From positions 4,030,483-4,094,482 of the forward strand of contig NZ_CP024636.1 of assembly GCF_009728735.1 (NCBI RefSeq): a stretch of 64,000 nucleotides of DNA, given 5' to 3'. The notes below the pieces were generated by a model. The model was not told where the DNA came from. It made no database searches and worked only from the letters and a program-made list of their open reading frames with translations. The translations under genes and the position numbers were made by a program. Shown here in pieces: positions 1 to 8,910 of the stretch (positions are counted from its first letter, which is position 1; each line of letters opens with the position of its first letter). Origin of the DNA: Pantoea phytobeneficialis (GTDB lineage: Bacteria > Pseudomonadota > Gammaproteobacteria > Enterobacterales > Enterobacteriaceae).

Positions 1-590
1 AGCTGGAGAGCATCCAGCGACGCACGCAAATCACAGTGACGCAGAATCTCCAGACCGCCTTCCAGTACCGCCACTGACGGCATTGGCTGCGATAACACCA
101 CTTCTTTCAGTTGGCGAGCATCCTGGCGCGCGCTTTCCGTTCCCAGCGTCTGCAAAGCCAGAAAACGTTCCACGGTGCGTTGAAAATCATTACTTAATTG
201 CTGCTGAAAGCCATGCAGTGTTTCCGGCTTAATACCGGGCCATTCTTCGCTGGCGGTAAAGCATGGCGACGAAGCCACACTGATCAGCCCCCGAATGGAT
301 TCCGGCACCGTAAGCGCCAGTTGACTGGCGACCAGACCACCCAGCGACCAACCCAGCAGCAGGCTGCGTTCCGGCAAATGCTCCACCAGATGCTGTGCCA
401 TAGCGGGCAGTGTCATGGCACCAAATCCCTGGCTGCGACCAAAACCCGGTAGATCGACCAGGTGCAAGCGAAAATGCGGACTGAGTCGCGGAATGATGTT
501 TTGCCACACTTCGGCATTCAATCCCCAGCCGTGCAGCAGCACAAGATCGCAATCCCCCGTGCCGGTGGTGTGCCACCAGATCGAACTCAT
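1..590 (-). CDS. bioH: Pimeloyl-ACP methyl ester carboxylesterase BioH (3' part outside window)
   Basis: BioH hydrolyses the methyl ester of pimeloyl-ACP methyl ester, ending the disguised fatty-acid synthesis of the biotin precursor in the cytoplasm. Reading from the ATG at 588-590 gives about 196 residues without a stop before the window edge, against roughly 256 in the family, so the C-terminus with the catalytic Asp and His lies outside. Visible marks are the N-terminal [12 protein letters not shown] oxyanion region (about residues 18-29), DLPGFGRS (46-53) and the nucleophile elbow GWSLGG with Ser82. The gene is divergent from gntX with a 34-base gap, as in E. coli. Confident by motif and by neighbours. 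Confidence 0.95.
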   Translation of the reverse strand, partial: MSSIWWHTTGTGDCDLVLLHGWGLNAEVWQNIIPRLSPHFRLHLVDLPGFGRSQGFGAMTLPAMAQHLVEHLPERSLLLGWSLGGLVASQLALTVPESIRGLISVASSPCFTASEEWPGIKPETLHGFQQQLSNDFQRTVERFLALQTLGTESARQDARQLKEVVLSQPMPSVAVLEGGLEILRHCDLRASLDALQ

Positions 591-624
591 CGGTTATTAT
601 CCTGAAAGTGAAAAGGAGGTCGCT

Positions 625-1302
625 ATGCTATCAATCCCTGCCCTGTGTTGGCTATGCCGTTTGCCGCTACGCATGGCGCAACACGGTCTGTGCAACGGGT
701 GTTTGCGTCAGTTGCCGGTGTTACCCGAACTTTGCCCACGCTGTGGCCTGCCCGCCCGTGCCGATCAGGTTTGTGGGCGCTGCCTGCAACGACCGCCACC
801 GTGGCAACAACTGATCTGCGTCAGCGGTTATCAACCCCCGCTCAGCCACTGGGTTCATCAGTTGAAGTTTTGCCGCGCCACCGCACTCAGGGTGATGCTG
901 GCGCGGCTACTTTTGCTAAAGTGGTTAGCCATGCGGCGATGTTATGGGCTTCCCCGACCAGATATCATCTTCAGCGTGCCCCTGCATCAGCGTCGCCACT
1001 GGCGACGTGGCTACAATCAGGCGTCGCTGTTGGCGCAACCGCTGGCGCGCTGGCTAAGTTGTGACTACAGGGAAGGCATAAGTCGCGTACGTCAGGCTGC
1101 GGTGCAGCATGAGCTGAGCGCATCGGCGCGTAAAAAGAACCTGCGCGGCGCGTTTCAGCTTGAAATCCCGGTAGAGGGACGCCATATCCTGCTTATCGAC
1201 GATGTGGTGACCACCGGCAGTACGGTGGCTGAAATCAGCCGCATGTTGCAGGCCGCAGGCGCGGCCAGCGTACAGATTGGATGCCTTTGCCGTACCTTGT
1301 AG
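625..1302 (+). CDS. gntX: ComF/GntX family phosphoribosyltransferase-like protein
   Basis: This 225-residue protein belongs to the ComF/GntX (YhgH) family. E. coli GntX has been linked to gluconate use and DNA uptake/utilisation, but its biochemistry is not settled. The N-terminus carries paired CxxC motifs (CWLC, CNGC, CPRC, CGRC; about residues 9-55) that look like a zinc ribbon. The C-terminus has a PRPP-binding loop, ILLIDDVVTTGSTV, near residue 190. The start at 625 was chosen over longer upstream reading because a strong ribosome-binding site, AAAAGGAGG, sits just before it and the length matches E. coli (about 227). It lies between bioH and nfuA as in other enterobacteria. Confidence 0.93.
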   Translation: MLSIPALCWLCRLPLRMAQHGLCNGCLRQLPVLPELCPRCGLPARADQVCGRCLQRPPPWQQLICVSGYQPPLSHWVHQLKFCRATALRVMLARLLLLKWLAMRRCYGLPRPDIIFSVPLHQRRHWRRGYNQASLLAQPLARWLSCDYREGISRVRQAAVQHELSASARKKNLRGAFQLEIPVEGRHILLIDDVVTTGSTVAEISRMLQAAGAASVQIGCLCRTL

Positions 1303-1360
1303 AGCGTCGGCGTTGGGCGTATTATAACCAACTAAATTAGTCAACTATTGAGCAATCGCC

Positions 1361-1936
1361 ATGATCCGTATTACTGATGCTGCCCAAGAGCACTTCTCAA
1401 AACTTCTGTCAAAACAGGAAGATGGCACCCAGATCCGCGTATTCGTGATTAACCCGGGTACACCAACCGCCGAGTGTGGCGTATCTTACTGCCCGCCCGA
1501 TGCCGTTGAAGCGACGGATACCGAGCTGAAGTTTGAAAAGCTGTCAGCCTATGTTGACGAGCTGAGCGCCCCTTACCTGGAAGACGCGGAAATTGACTTC
1601 GTCACTGACAACCTCGGTTCCCAGCTGACGTTGAAAGCGCCAAACGCCAAAATGCGTAAAGTCTCTGACGATGCGCCAATGGTAGAACGCGTGGAATACC
1701 TGTTGCAGGCACAGATCAACCCGCAGCTGGCAGGCCACGGGGGTCGCGTTTCACTGATGGAAATCACCGATGACGGTTACGCCATTCTGCAATTTGGCGG
1801 CGGCTGCAACGGTTGTTCGATGATTGACGTGACGCTGAAAGACGGTATCGAGAAAGAGCTGCTGGCAGCCTTCCCGGAACTGAAAGGCGTGCGCGATCTG
1901 ACCGAGCACCAGCGCGGCGAGCACTCCTACTACTGA
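1361..1936 (+). CDS. nfuA: Fe-S biogenesis protein NfuA
   Basis: NfuA carries and delivers [4Fe-4S] clusters to apo-proteins, particularly under iron limitation or oxidative stress. The 191-residue product has the family length: an N-terminal degenerate A-type domain (about 1-100) followed by a C-terminal Nfu domain with the cluster-binding CxxC in GGGCNGCSM (about residues 147-155). It stands 58 bases after gntX, in the bioH-gntX-nfuA order of enterobacteria. The intergenic stretch may hold its own promoter, but no clear -35/-10 pair was fixed. It converges with malQ across a GC-rich hairpin. Confidence 0.97.
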   Translation: MIRITDAAQEHFSKLLSKQEDGTQIRVFVINPGTPTAECGVSYCPPDAVEATDTELKFEKLSAYVDELSAPYLEDAEIDFVTDNLGSQLTLKAPNAKMRKVSDDAPMVERVEYLLQAQINPQLAGHGGRVSLMEITDDGYAILQFGGGCNGCSMIDVTLKDGIEKELLAAFPELKGVRDLTEHQRGEHSYY

Positions 1937-1941
1937 TTCCC

Positions 1942-1975
1942 AACGCGCGACCGCGACCCGACGCTGTCGCGCGTT
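1942..1975. terminator. GC-rich inverted repeat between convergent nfuA and malQ
   Basis: AACGCGCGAC (1942-1951) pairs exactly with GTCGCGCGTT (1966-1975) around a 14-base loop. It separates two convergent genes and overlaps the malQ stop codon at 1974-1976. No T-run follows on either strand, so intrinsic termination is only possible; RNA 3'-end protection is the alternative. Confidence 0.4.
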
Positions 1976-4034
1976 AAACCCGCTTCCTGCCGATACTCAC
2001 AGCCTTCAGCAATCGTTGCACTTCCCCCTCTGCAAACATCGCCTCCAGCGTGGTACTGAGCTTACGACGCCAGTTAGGATACTGTTCAACTGTGCCTGGC
2101 ACATTCACCGGTGAGTCCATACCCAACCAATCTTCCGGTTGCAGGCCCAGCAACGCGCTGTCGGTAGCCGTCAGAAAACGGTGCATCGCCAGATTGAGCG
2201 CGGGTGACATCCCCCGTTTGGCCGCCTGTTTACCGCTGGGTTTGGCTAACGCCCCGGCCTGATGCAATGCATCCAGCAGCGCCTGCTTCTGTTTTTCCCG
2301 CTGCTGCTGCAATGACTGCAACACGCTTTCACCAGGATACAACCCGAGCTTATTTCCCAGCAGCAAGTCACCCGCCTCCCAGAATCCGGTCAGGGTTGGC
2401 AGATCGTGGGTGCTGGCACTGGCAATTGACTGGCGCGGATACTCCTCTGGCTGACGATAACGCCCATCACGATGTTGCTCAAACCACAACACCTTCCATG
2501 AAAAGATGCCGCTGTTGCGCAGCAGGCTGACAATCTCAGCAGGTACCGTACCGAGATCTTCACCAATGACCATGCAACGATGGCGCTGACTTTCCAGCGC
2601 AAGGATCGCCAGCAGGTCCTGCACCGGATAAGCGACATAGGCCCCTTTATCCGCCGTCTCACCCCAGGGAATCCACCACAGGCGCAGCAACCCCATCACA
2701 TGATCGATACGCAACGCGCCGCAATCGCGCATGTTGGCTCGCAGCAGATCGATGAACGGTTGATAGCCGCGCGCACGCATTACATGAGGATCGAGCGGCG
2801 GCAGCGACCAGTTTTGCCCGAGTGGACCGAGGCGGTCTGGCGGTGCCCCAACCGACGCACCTAACTTGTAGAGCTGAGGATCCTGCCAGGTTTCTGCACT
2901 GCCCTGGGCCACACCGACCGCCAGATCGCGATACAACCCTACCGCCATCCCCAACTGCTGGCTACGCTGCCAGCACTGCGCAAATTGCTGCTGCGCCAGC
3001 CACTGCAACCAGCTCCAGAACTGAATCTCGTCCTCATGCTGCATACACCATTGCTGGACCTCGGTCTGCTGCGCATTGCGCCAGCCTTCTGGCCAACCCG
3101 TCCAGCCCCACGCCTGTTGATCGTCGGTGTGCCGTTCTGCCTGAATGCCGTCAAACGCTGCCTGGTAGCGCAGGTGCTCGCCCCCCTCCACCACAAACTG
3201 CTGAAACGCATCCTGCTGGACGCCATGCCGACGAAATGCCTGCCATGCGAGACGTAGCGCGTGGATTTTCAGCTCTGCCACCGTGCTGTAGTCCACCCAT
3301 TCGCTGACGCGGGCTTTCTCCAGCATCCGCCGCGTTTTGGCGCTGTTCCACCAGCGCTGCGCCGCGTGGCTTTGCTGGAAATCTGTCAGTTGGCTGACAT
3401 CGATATACAGCACGTTCAACCAGCGGCGTGAGGTGGGACTATAGGGGCTGGCCATCTCTGGCTGTGCCGGGTAAAGCGCGTGCAGCGGATTGAGCCCAAC
3501 GAAATCACCCCCCTGTGCCGCCACCTGTTCCAGCATGCGCTCCAGATCGCCAAAATCCCCCATGCCCCAGTTGTGTTCGGAACGCAGGGTATAGAGCTGA
3601 ACCAGCGCCCCCCAACGTTTTTCACCTTGCTCCAATGGCGCAGGCAGGTAACAACGGCGCGGGGCGAGGATGATACGGGTCTGCCACTGCTGGCGGCCTT
3701 TACGCAAGATAAGCTGATGGTAGCCCTGTGGTAACCGGGGAGGCAGCGTCAACGGTTCGCCCCCCTGCACGCTGCCGTGAAATTGCTTACCTTGTTCGGA
3801 AGTCAACTGCCAGTGGAATTCGCCACTGCCTTGCGGCGTCACTTGGCGCTGCATCCGTCCACTGAATACCTGGACCGGCGGTAACGGCGGTGCTTTGCCC
3901 GTTGGCGCGTCCATCACCGCCAACAGCGCCCGCTTGGTGTCATCACTGATGGTTGCAGGCTCGCCGTTGGCATTGATAAAACGCAGTGCGATGCCCGCAG
4001 CCTGTGCGGCTTGATCCAACTTGTTCAACGTCAT
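1974..4034 (-). CDS. malQ: 4-alpha-glucanotransferase (amylomaltase) MalQ
   Basis: MalQ transfers glucan chains between maltodextrins and releases glucose, working with MalP in cytoplasmic maltodextrin breakdown. The 686-residue protein is close to E. coli MalQ (about 694). GH77 landmarks are visible: the nucleophile region RIDHVMGLLRLWW, the acid/base region VIGEDLGTVP and the STHDLPTLTGFW motif. The N-terminal region holds the beta-sandwich seen in the enterobacterial enzymes. It lies 99 bases downstream of malP on the same strand, the usual malPQ order, with an inverted pair of the window's dispersed palindromic repeat in the gap, which could stabilise the upstream malP message. Confidence 0.97.
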   Translation of the reverse strand: MTLNKLDQAAQAAGIALRFINANGEPATISDDTKRALLAVMDAPTGKAPPLPPVQVFSGRMQRQVTPQGSGEFHWQLTSEQGKQFHGSVQGGEPLTLPPRLPQGYHQLILRKGRQQWQTRIILAPRRCYLPAPLEQGEKRWGALVQLYTLRSEHNWGMGDFGDLERMLEQVAAQGGDFVGLNPLHALYPAQPEMASPYSPTSRRWLNVLYIDVSQLTDFQQSHAAQRWWNSAKTRRMLEKARVSEWVDYSTVAELKIHALRLAWQAFRRHGVQQDAFQQFVVEGGEHLRYQAAFDGIQAERHTDDQQAWGWTGWPEGWRNAQQTEVQQWCMQHEDEIQFWSWLQWLAQQQFAQCWQRSQQLGMAVGLYRDLAVGVAQGSAETWQDPQLYKLGASVGAPPDRLGPLGQNWSLPPLDPHVMRARGYQPFIDLLRANMRDCGALRIDHVMGLLRLWWIPWGETADKGAYVAYPVQDLLAILALESQRHRCMVIGEDLGTVPAEIVSLLRNSGIFSWKVLWFEQHRDGRYRQPEEYPRQSIASASTHDLPTLTGFWEAGDLLLGNKLGLYPGESVLQSLQQQREKQKQALLDALHQAGALAKPSGKQAAKRGMSPALNLAMHRFLTATDSALLGLQPEDWLGMDSPVNVPGTVEQYPNWRRKLSTTLEAMFAEGEVQRLLKAVSIGRKRV

Positions 4035-4065
4035 TGCTGCTCCTGAATCGCGTAAGGCACATTCG

Positions 4066-4120
4066 GTAGCGGCGCGATTTATCGTGCAAAATCAATCAGC
4101 GCGATAGATCGCGCCGCTAC
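4066..4120. repeat. Inverted pair of GTAGCGGCGCGAT-type palindromic repeats (malP-malQ gap)
   Basis: One unit beginning GTAGCGGCGCGAT (4066-4087) faces a second unit ending ATCGCGCCGCTAC (4099-4120), with an 11-base AT-rich loop between. The pair would fold into one long stem, the layout of REP/BIME elements. It lies inside the malPQ transcription unit. Confidence 0.85.
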
Positions 4121-4133
4121 GAGACGTGCAGGT

Positions 4134-6539
4134 TTACCGTTTCGCCTGCCAGATGCGTTTCTGGTAATCACGGATAGAGCGATCGGAGCTGAACATCCCA
4201 TTGCGGGCAGTATTGAGGATGGCCGCTTTGGTCCAGGCTTCCTGATCCTTCCACAGTGCCTCAACGCGCTGTTGCGCCTCGACGTAAGCATCGAAATCGG
4301 CCAACACCAGCCAGGGATCGCCGTTTTTCGTCAGGCTGTTGAGCAACAAATCAAAGGCGTGTTTGTCGCCATCGCTGAATTTGCCCTTTTCCAGTTCTTT
4401 CAACAGCCCGTCGAGATGTTTATTGGCCTTACGCAGTTTTTTCGGATGGTAACCCTCGGCCTTCAACGCTTTAACCTCATCCACGGTATGACCAAAGATA
4501 AAGATATTCTCCTCGCCAACTTCCGCCGCAATCTCAACGTTGGCACCATCCAGCGTACCGATGGTGAGCGCACCATTCAGCGCCAGTTTCATATTGCCGG
4601 TGCCGGAAGCTTCATATCCGGCGGTCGAAATCTGTTCGGAGAGATCAGCCGCCGGGATCATCAGTTCAGCGGCGGTAATTCGATAGTCAGGAATAAACAC
4701 CACCTTCAACTTATCGCCCACCTTCGGGTCGTTATTGACCACCTCAGCGACCTTGTTGATGGCATAGATAATATTTTTTGCCAGGTAATAACCCGGCGCG
4801 GCTTTCGCGCCAAACAAGAACACCCTCGGGACAAAGTCAGGATTTTTTGGGTCATCGCGCAGTTGACGGTAGCAATGGAGGATATGCAGCAGGCTGAGAT
4901 GCTGACGTTTGTATTCGTGCAGGCGTTTGATCTGTACGTCAAACAGCGCCTCGGGATTCACCTGAATGCCGGTCACCTGACGGATGTACTCGGTCAGTTG
5001 CTGCTTATTGGCCTGCTTGATTTTGCGGTACTTCTGGCGGAACGCTTTTTTAGCGGCAAAAGGCTCCAGCGCTTTTAGCGCCTCAAGATTGTTGGCCCAT
5101 TCCACCTGCAATGTCTCGTCAAGCAACGCCGACAACCGTGGGTTACATTGCTGGAGCCAGCGACGCGGGGTGATGCCGTTGGTGACATTATGGAATTTCT
5201 TCGGCCAAAGCTGGTGATATTCCGGGAACAGATCTTTCACCACCAACTCGGAATGCAGCGCCGCCACGCCGTTGACGGCGAAGCCACTCACCACACACAA
5301 ATTGGCCATCCGTACCTGACCCTCCGCAACCACCGCCAGCTTCTGCCACACCGCCTCATCATCCGGCCACTGACGTTGCACCAGTTTCTTCAGACGTCGG
5401 TTAATCTCACGGATGATCTGCATATGGCGCGGCAACAAACTGCGCACCAGGCGCTCGTCCCAGCGCTCCAGCGCCTCCGGCATCAGCGTATGGTTGGTAT
5501 AAGCAAACACGCGGCTGGTGATGTGCCAGGCGTCATCCCAGCTCAGCTGATGTTCGTCCAGCAGCAGGCGCAACATCTCTGGAATCGCAATGGTCGGGTG
5601 GGTGTCATTCAGTTGAATCACTTCGTAGTCTGGCAGGTCATGCACCGAACGCCCGGCCAGATGATGCCGCCGCAGAATATCGCCCACCGCGCAGGCACAC
5701 TGGAAATATTGCTGCATCAGGCGCAGGCGTTTACCTTCCTGATGGTTGTCATTGGGATAGAGCACCTTGGTGAGTTTGGCCGCCTCAATGCCCGACTGCT
5801 CCGACTGGAGAAACTTTCCGTCATTGAACAGCGTCAGATCAAACGGGTGATCGCTGGTCGCTTTCCATAACCGCAGCGGTAAGGTCACGCCATTACGATA
5901 GCCTACCACCGGCAAATCCCAGGCTTCCCCTTTTAACCAGAAAGCGGGCTGCCAGTACCAACCGCCGTTTTCCGTTTTCTCAACTTTGCCGCCAATACCG
6001 ACCTGCACATCATGCGCTGCGTTATGGCGAAACCACGGGTAGCGATCGCGCTGCCAGTCATCCGGCGCTTCTTTTTGCTGGCCATCATCAAACGACTGAC
6101 GAAACAGGCCATATTGATAATTAAGGCCATGCCCCATCGCCGCCTGACCTACGGTGGCCATTGAATCCATATAGCAAGCGGCTAAACGTCCCAGCCCACC
6201 GTTACCGAGCGCCGGATCGACCTCTTCTTCCAGTAACTCGCTTAACGAAACCTGATAAGTCGCCAGCGCTTCCTGCACCTCCTGATACCAGCCGAGATTC
6301 ATCAGGTTGTTGCCGGTCAGACGGCCAATCAGAAATTCCATCGACAGATAATTAACATGGCGCTGGCCTTTGCGTGGTGTCAGTGGGGGTTGCGTCGCCA
6401 GCAGCTCCGCCAGCGCAGCGCTTAGCGCCTGCCACCATTGATGCGGCGTCATTTGTTGTGCTGAAGAAAGTCCAAGATATTGCCACTGGCGGGTAAGTGC
6501 GGCGTCAAAACGCGCTTTATTGAATTTTTGTTGCGACAT
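4134..6539 (-). CDS. malP: Maltodextrin phosphorylase MalP
   Basis: MalP phosphorolyses linear maltodextrins to glucose 1-phosphate with pyridoxal phosphate as cofactor. The 801-residue product is close to the E. coli length (797). The PLP-lysine region [20 protein letters not shown] near the C-terminus is intact, as is the N-terminal segment [12 protein letters not shown]. The start has AAGGGATTGAT just upstream. In E. coli malT, the activator, is divergent from malP. Here the next gene upstream is glpR on the same strand, 148 bases away, and no convincing MalT box was found in that gap. Confidence 0.97.
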   Translation of the reverse strand: MSQQKFNKARFDAALTRQWQYLGLSSAQQMTPHQWWQALSAALAELLATQPPLTPRKGQRHVNYLSMEFLIGRLTGNNLMNLGWYQEVQEALATYQVSLSELLEEEVDPALGNGGLGRLAACYMDSMATVGQAAMGHGLNYQYGLFRQSFDDGQQKEAPDDWQRDRYPWFRHNAAHDVQVGIGGKVEKTENGGWYWQPAFWLKGEAWDLPVVGYRNGVTLPLRLWKATSDHPFDLTLFNDGKFLQSEQSGIEAAKLTKVLYPNDNHQEGKRLRLMQQYFQCACAVGDILRRHHLAGRSVHDLPDYEVIQLNDTHPTIAIPEMLRLLLDEHQLSWDDAWHITSRVFAYTNHTLMPEALERWDERLVRSLLPRHMQIIREINRRLKKLVQRQWPDDEAVWQKLAVVAEGQVRMANLCVVSGFAVNGVAALHSELVVKDLFPEYHQLWPKKFHNVTNGITPRRWLQQCNPRLSALLDETLQVEWANNLEALKALEPFAAKKAFRQKYRKIKQANKQQLTEYIRQVTGIQVNPEALFDVQIKRLHEYKRQHLSLLHILHCYRQLRDDPKNPDFVPRVFLFGAKAAPGYYLAKNIIYAINKVAEVVNNDPKVGDKLKVVFIPDYRITAAELMIPAADLSEQISTAGYEASGTGNMKLALNGALTIGTLDGANVEIAAEVGEENIFIFGHTVDEVKALKAEGYHPKKLRKANKHLDGLLKELEKGKFSDGDKHAFDLLLNSLTKNGDPWLVLADFDAYVEAQQRVEALWKDQEAWTKAAILNTARNGMFSSDRSIRDYQKRIWQAKR

Positions 6540-6644
6540 ATCAATCCCTTCCGAGTCCGGTAACGGTGAAGCGAAATTGGGGAGCGCATGGCCGGATGCT
6601 GGCCTGAATGGATAAGTAAAGACGGGTCAGGGGAAAAAAGCGAC

Positions 6645-6678
6645 AGAAAAACAAGGCGGGAGAGAAAAAAACCCGCCT
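6645..6678 (-). terminator. Rho-independent terminator of glpR
   Basis: On the minus strand AGGCGGG (6678-6672) pairs with CCCGCCT (6660-6654) around an 11-base T-rich loop and is followed by TGTTTTTC. It begins 10 bases after the glpR stop and would separate the glp transcript from malPQ. Confidence 0.65.
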
Positions 6679-6687
6679 CGTGCAGAT

Positions 6688-7446
6688 TTAGCAGAGTTCG
6701 AGTTGTACTTCGTGTTGCTCAATCACCTTCATCACGCTGGCAGGTGGCGTGAGGTCGGTATACAGATAGTCGATCAGGCTCATGTTGCCCAGGTTCACCA
6801 TCGCGTTGCGACCAAATTTTGAGTGATCCACCACCAGCATCACGCAACGCGAGTTTTCAATGATCGCGCGCTTGGTGCGAACTTCGTGGTAGTCGAACTC
6901 CAGCAACGAGCCATCCATGTCAATACCGCTGATACCAAGAATGCCGTAATCCAGGCGGAACTGGGAGATAAAGTCGAGGGTGGCTTCCCCCATAATGCCG
7001 CCATCGCGGGTACGCACTTCGCCACCGGCAATGATGACGCGGAAATCCGGTTTCGCCATCAGCAGCATCGCGACGTTGAGGTTGTTGGTGACGACACGCA
7101 GATTGCTATGATTGAGCAACGCATGCGCCACTGCTTCAGGCGTGGTGCCAATATCGATAAATAATGTCGCCCCATCGGGGATCTGGCTGGCAACGCGCTC
7201 GGCAATACGCGCTTTTTCAGCCGACCACATCATTTTTCGGTCCTGCCAGGCGGTATTTTCCGAGCTGGAGGGTAGCGCTGCACCGCCGTGATGACGCTGA
7301 ATTTTGTTTTGATCGGCCAGATCGTTCAAATCGCGCCTGATGGTCTGTGGGCTGACTTCAAAGTGATCCACCAGCTCTTCCGTGCTGACATATCCCTGAC
7401 GCCGGACCAGATCGATAATGGCGTCATGACGTTGCGTCTGCTTCAC
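6688..7446 (-). CDS. glpR: DeoR-family glycerol-3-phosphate regulon repressor GlpR
   Basis: GlpR represses genes for glycerol and glycerol-3-phosphate use and is released by glycerol 3-phosphate. The 252-residue protein has the DeoR-type N-terminal helix-turn-helix, with GYVSTEELVDHF followed by SPQTIRRDLNDL (about residues 18-41), and a C-terminal sugar-phosphate-sensing domain with the DIGTTPEAVAHAL segment. It is the last gene of a glpE-glpG-glpR set, 48 bases after glpG, as in E. coli. Two likely targets of this protein lie in the window just upstream of glpD. Confidence 0.97.
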   Translation of the reverse strand: MKQTQRHDAIIDLVRRQGYVSTEELVDHFEVSPQTIRRDLNDLADQNKIQRHHGGAALPSSSENTAWQDRKMMWSAEKARIAERVASQIPDGATLFIDIGTTPEAVAHALLNHSNLRVVTNNLNVAMLLMAKPDFRVIIAGGEVRTRDGGIMGEATLDFISQFRLDYGILGISGIDMDGSLLEFDYHEVRTKRAIIENSRCVMLVVDHSKFGRNAMVNLGNMSLIDYLYTDLTPPASVMKVIEQHEVQLELC

Positions 7447-7494
7447 ATCTCTCTCCTGTTCACGGCTTGATGCCGCGTTTTTCTTCTTCTGGTA

Positions 7495-8325
7495 TTAACG
7501 GCGCACCACTTTCTTACGCGTATCAACAAACGCCATCGCTAACCCAACCAGCAGGCCGGTAACGTGTGCCGCATTGGCAATCGACAGACCAAATGCGCCG
7601 TACCAGCCAATAATCAACCACACAATAGCGAACCCCATCAAACCGCGCTCGAGATAAATACCACTTTCGGGATCGCGCTCGCCTCGCAACCAGCAATAAC
7701 CCATCAACGCATACACCACGCCAGATAAACCGCCAAACAGCACGCCGCTAAATTTAGCCTGCATCCAGCCGGTAAGTAGCGCGGAAATGAGCATGATGAC
7801 AAATAACTTGCCGCTCCCGAGACGCTTTTCGACTGCCCCGCCGAGATACCACCACCACATCAGGTTGAACAAAATATGCAGCAGGGAAAAATGCAGCAGC
7901 GCATGACTGAACCAGCGCCACACCTGGAAATATTGCTGCGGCCCATCAGGCCAGCCCAACCAGCCAAGCAGGGTTTCATCACCGAAAATCTGCATCAGGA
8001 TAAACACCGCGACACAGGCCATCATCATGGTCATGGTGAGCGGGCCTGCGCGTTCGCGAATGTTCGCCCAAATATGGCTTCGCTCATAACGCAGCCCACT
8101 TTCCGTGCTGCCGGTATGCCAGCTGGCGGCCTGATAACGTGGATGGTTGGGATCACGCACGAACTGCGCGAGTTCGTTTTCGACCATATCCAGCTTGCTT
8201 TCGTCTTCCAACAGAATGACAAAATGGCTTTCACGTTCAATCGTTAACCTGACGCCACGCGTCGCCATATAGTCCACAAACGCCTGGGCCATGCGCGGAT
8301 TATTGAACTGGGTAATGCGCATCAT
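7495..8325 (-). CDS. glpG: Rhomboid intramembrane serine protease GlpG
   Basis: GlpG is an inner-membrane rhomboid protease that cleaves transmembrane substrates. The 276-residue protein matches the family length. An N-terminal cytosolic domain (about 1-90) is followed by six membrane segments. The catalytic serine lies in [13 protein letters not shown] and the partner histidine in [30 protein letters not shown] is the conserved loop/TM2 region. Two adjacent ATG codons (8325 and 8322) could serve as start; the first is given. It lies 30 bases after glpE. Confidence 0.96.
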   Translation of the reverse strand: MMRITQFNNPRMAQAFVDYMATRGVRLTIERESHFVILLEDESKLDMVENELAQFVRDPNHPRYQAASWHTGSTESGLRYERSHIWANIRERAGPLTMTMMMACVAVFILMQIFGDETLLGWLGWPDGPQQYFQVWRWFSHALLHFSLLHILFNLMWWWYLGGAVEKRLGSGKLFVIMLISALLTGWMQAKFSGVLFGGLSGVVYALMGYCWLRGERDPESGIYLERGLMGFAIVWLIIGWYGAFGLSIANAAHVTGLLVGLAMAFVDTRKKVVRR

Positions 8326-8355
8326 GCGGTGCTCTCCGTACCTTTATCAAAAGGC

Positions 8356-8682
8356 TCACATCGTACCAGTTGTCACCTGAGCCGGAAACGCCGCACGCCA
8401 GGCGTCAAATCCCCCATCAATACTGTAGGCCGCACTAAACCCTTGTCCCAGCAGGAACTGCGCGGCACCTTTGCTGCTATTGCCGTGGTAGCACATCACC
8501 AGCACTGGCAGGTCATGATTGGCCTGGCTGATAAAATCGGCGAGGTTGTCATTCGACAGGTGTAGCGCACCTGCGGCATGGCCCAGAGAGAAGCTTTGCG
8601 GATCGCGGATGTCCACCAGCTGCGCACCTTGTGTCAGATGCTCCTGAGCCTGTAGGACGTTAATACATTCGAAGGTTTCCAT
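8356..8682 (-). CDS. glpE: Thiosulfate sulfurtransferase GlpE (rhodanese)
   Basis: GlpE is a small single-domain rhodanese that moves sulfane sulfur from thiosulfate to thiol acceptors in the cytoplasm. The 108-residue product has the active-site loop [12 protein letters not shown] with the catalytic Cys near residue 65, and the VDIRDPQSF motif. The start at 8682 was chosen because METFECINV aligns with the family N-terminus and GAGAGAAACC precedes it. The longer open frame upstream runs into the glpD control region. First gene of glpEGR, divergent from glpD. Confidence 0.95.
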   Translation of the reverse strand: METFECINVLQAQEHLTQGAQLVDIRDPQSFSLGHAAGALHLSNDNLADFISQANHDLPVLVMCYHGNSSKGAAQFLLGQGFSAAYSIDGGFDAWRAAFPAQVTTGTM

Positions 8683-8859
8683 GGTTTCTCTCATCACATC
8701 GTCACAATTAACGCCTAGTTTACCCTGAGTTGCGAGCGCCATAACCTGATAAAGCATGTGGCTTTGTGTTTTTTTTCCTGCCGGAATGTTAGCTGTATCA
8801 CGCAAAGATGTTTTTATTAGGTTAACCGCTGGCATCAATGTTGGTTTCCGATTATTATT

Positions 8860-8877
8860 ATGCTCGAAAACGAACAT
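8860..8877. promoter_or_regulatory. GlpR operator, upstream copy
   Basis: ATGCTCGAAAACGAACAT matches the GlpR consensus core ATGTTCGWTAWCGAACAT at 16 of 18 positions, with its 3' half exact. It sits 33 bases before the glpD start, between the divergent glpE and glpD. Confidence 0.8.
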
Positions 8878-8879
8878 TT

Positions 8880-8897
8880 AAGAACGATTCCGAACAT
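8880..8897. promoter_or_regulatory. GlpR operator, second copy overlapping the glpD leader
   Basis: A second site beginning two bases after the first ends in a perfect CGAACAT half-site (8891-8897). About 13 of 18 positions match. Tandem operators of this kind are usual for glpD. Confidence 0.6.
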
Positions 8898-8910
8898 CGG
8901 AGGAGATGAC

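Noticed and set aside
6540..6650. G-rich runs upstream of malP considered as MalT boxes
   Set aside because: Segments such as GGGGAGCGC and GGATGCTGG match the GGGGAKGAGG consensus poorly and lack the paired arrangement, so no MalT site is claimed.
8683..8877. N-terminal extension of glpE to 8877
   Set aside because: The extra 65 codons cover the GlpR operator and the glpD leader and do not resemble rhodaneses; the ATG at 8682 matches the family.
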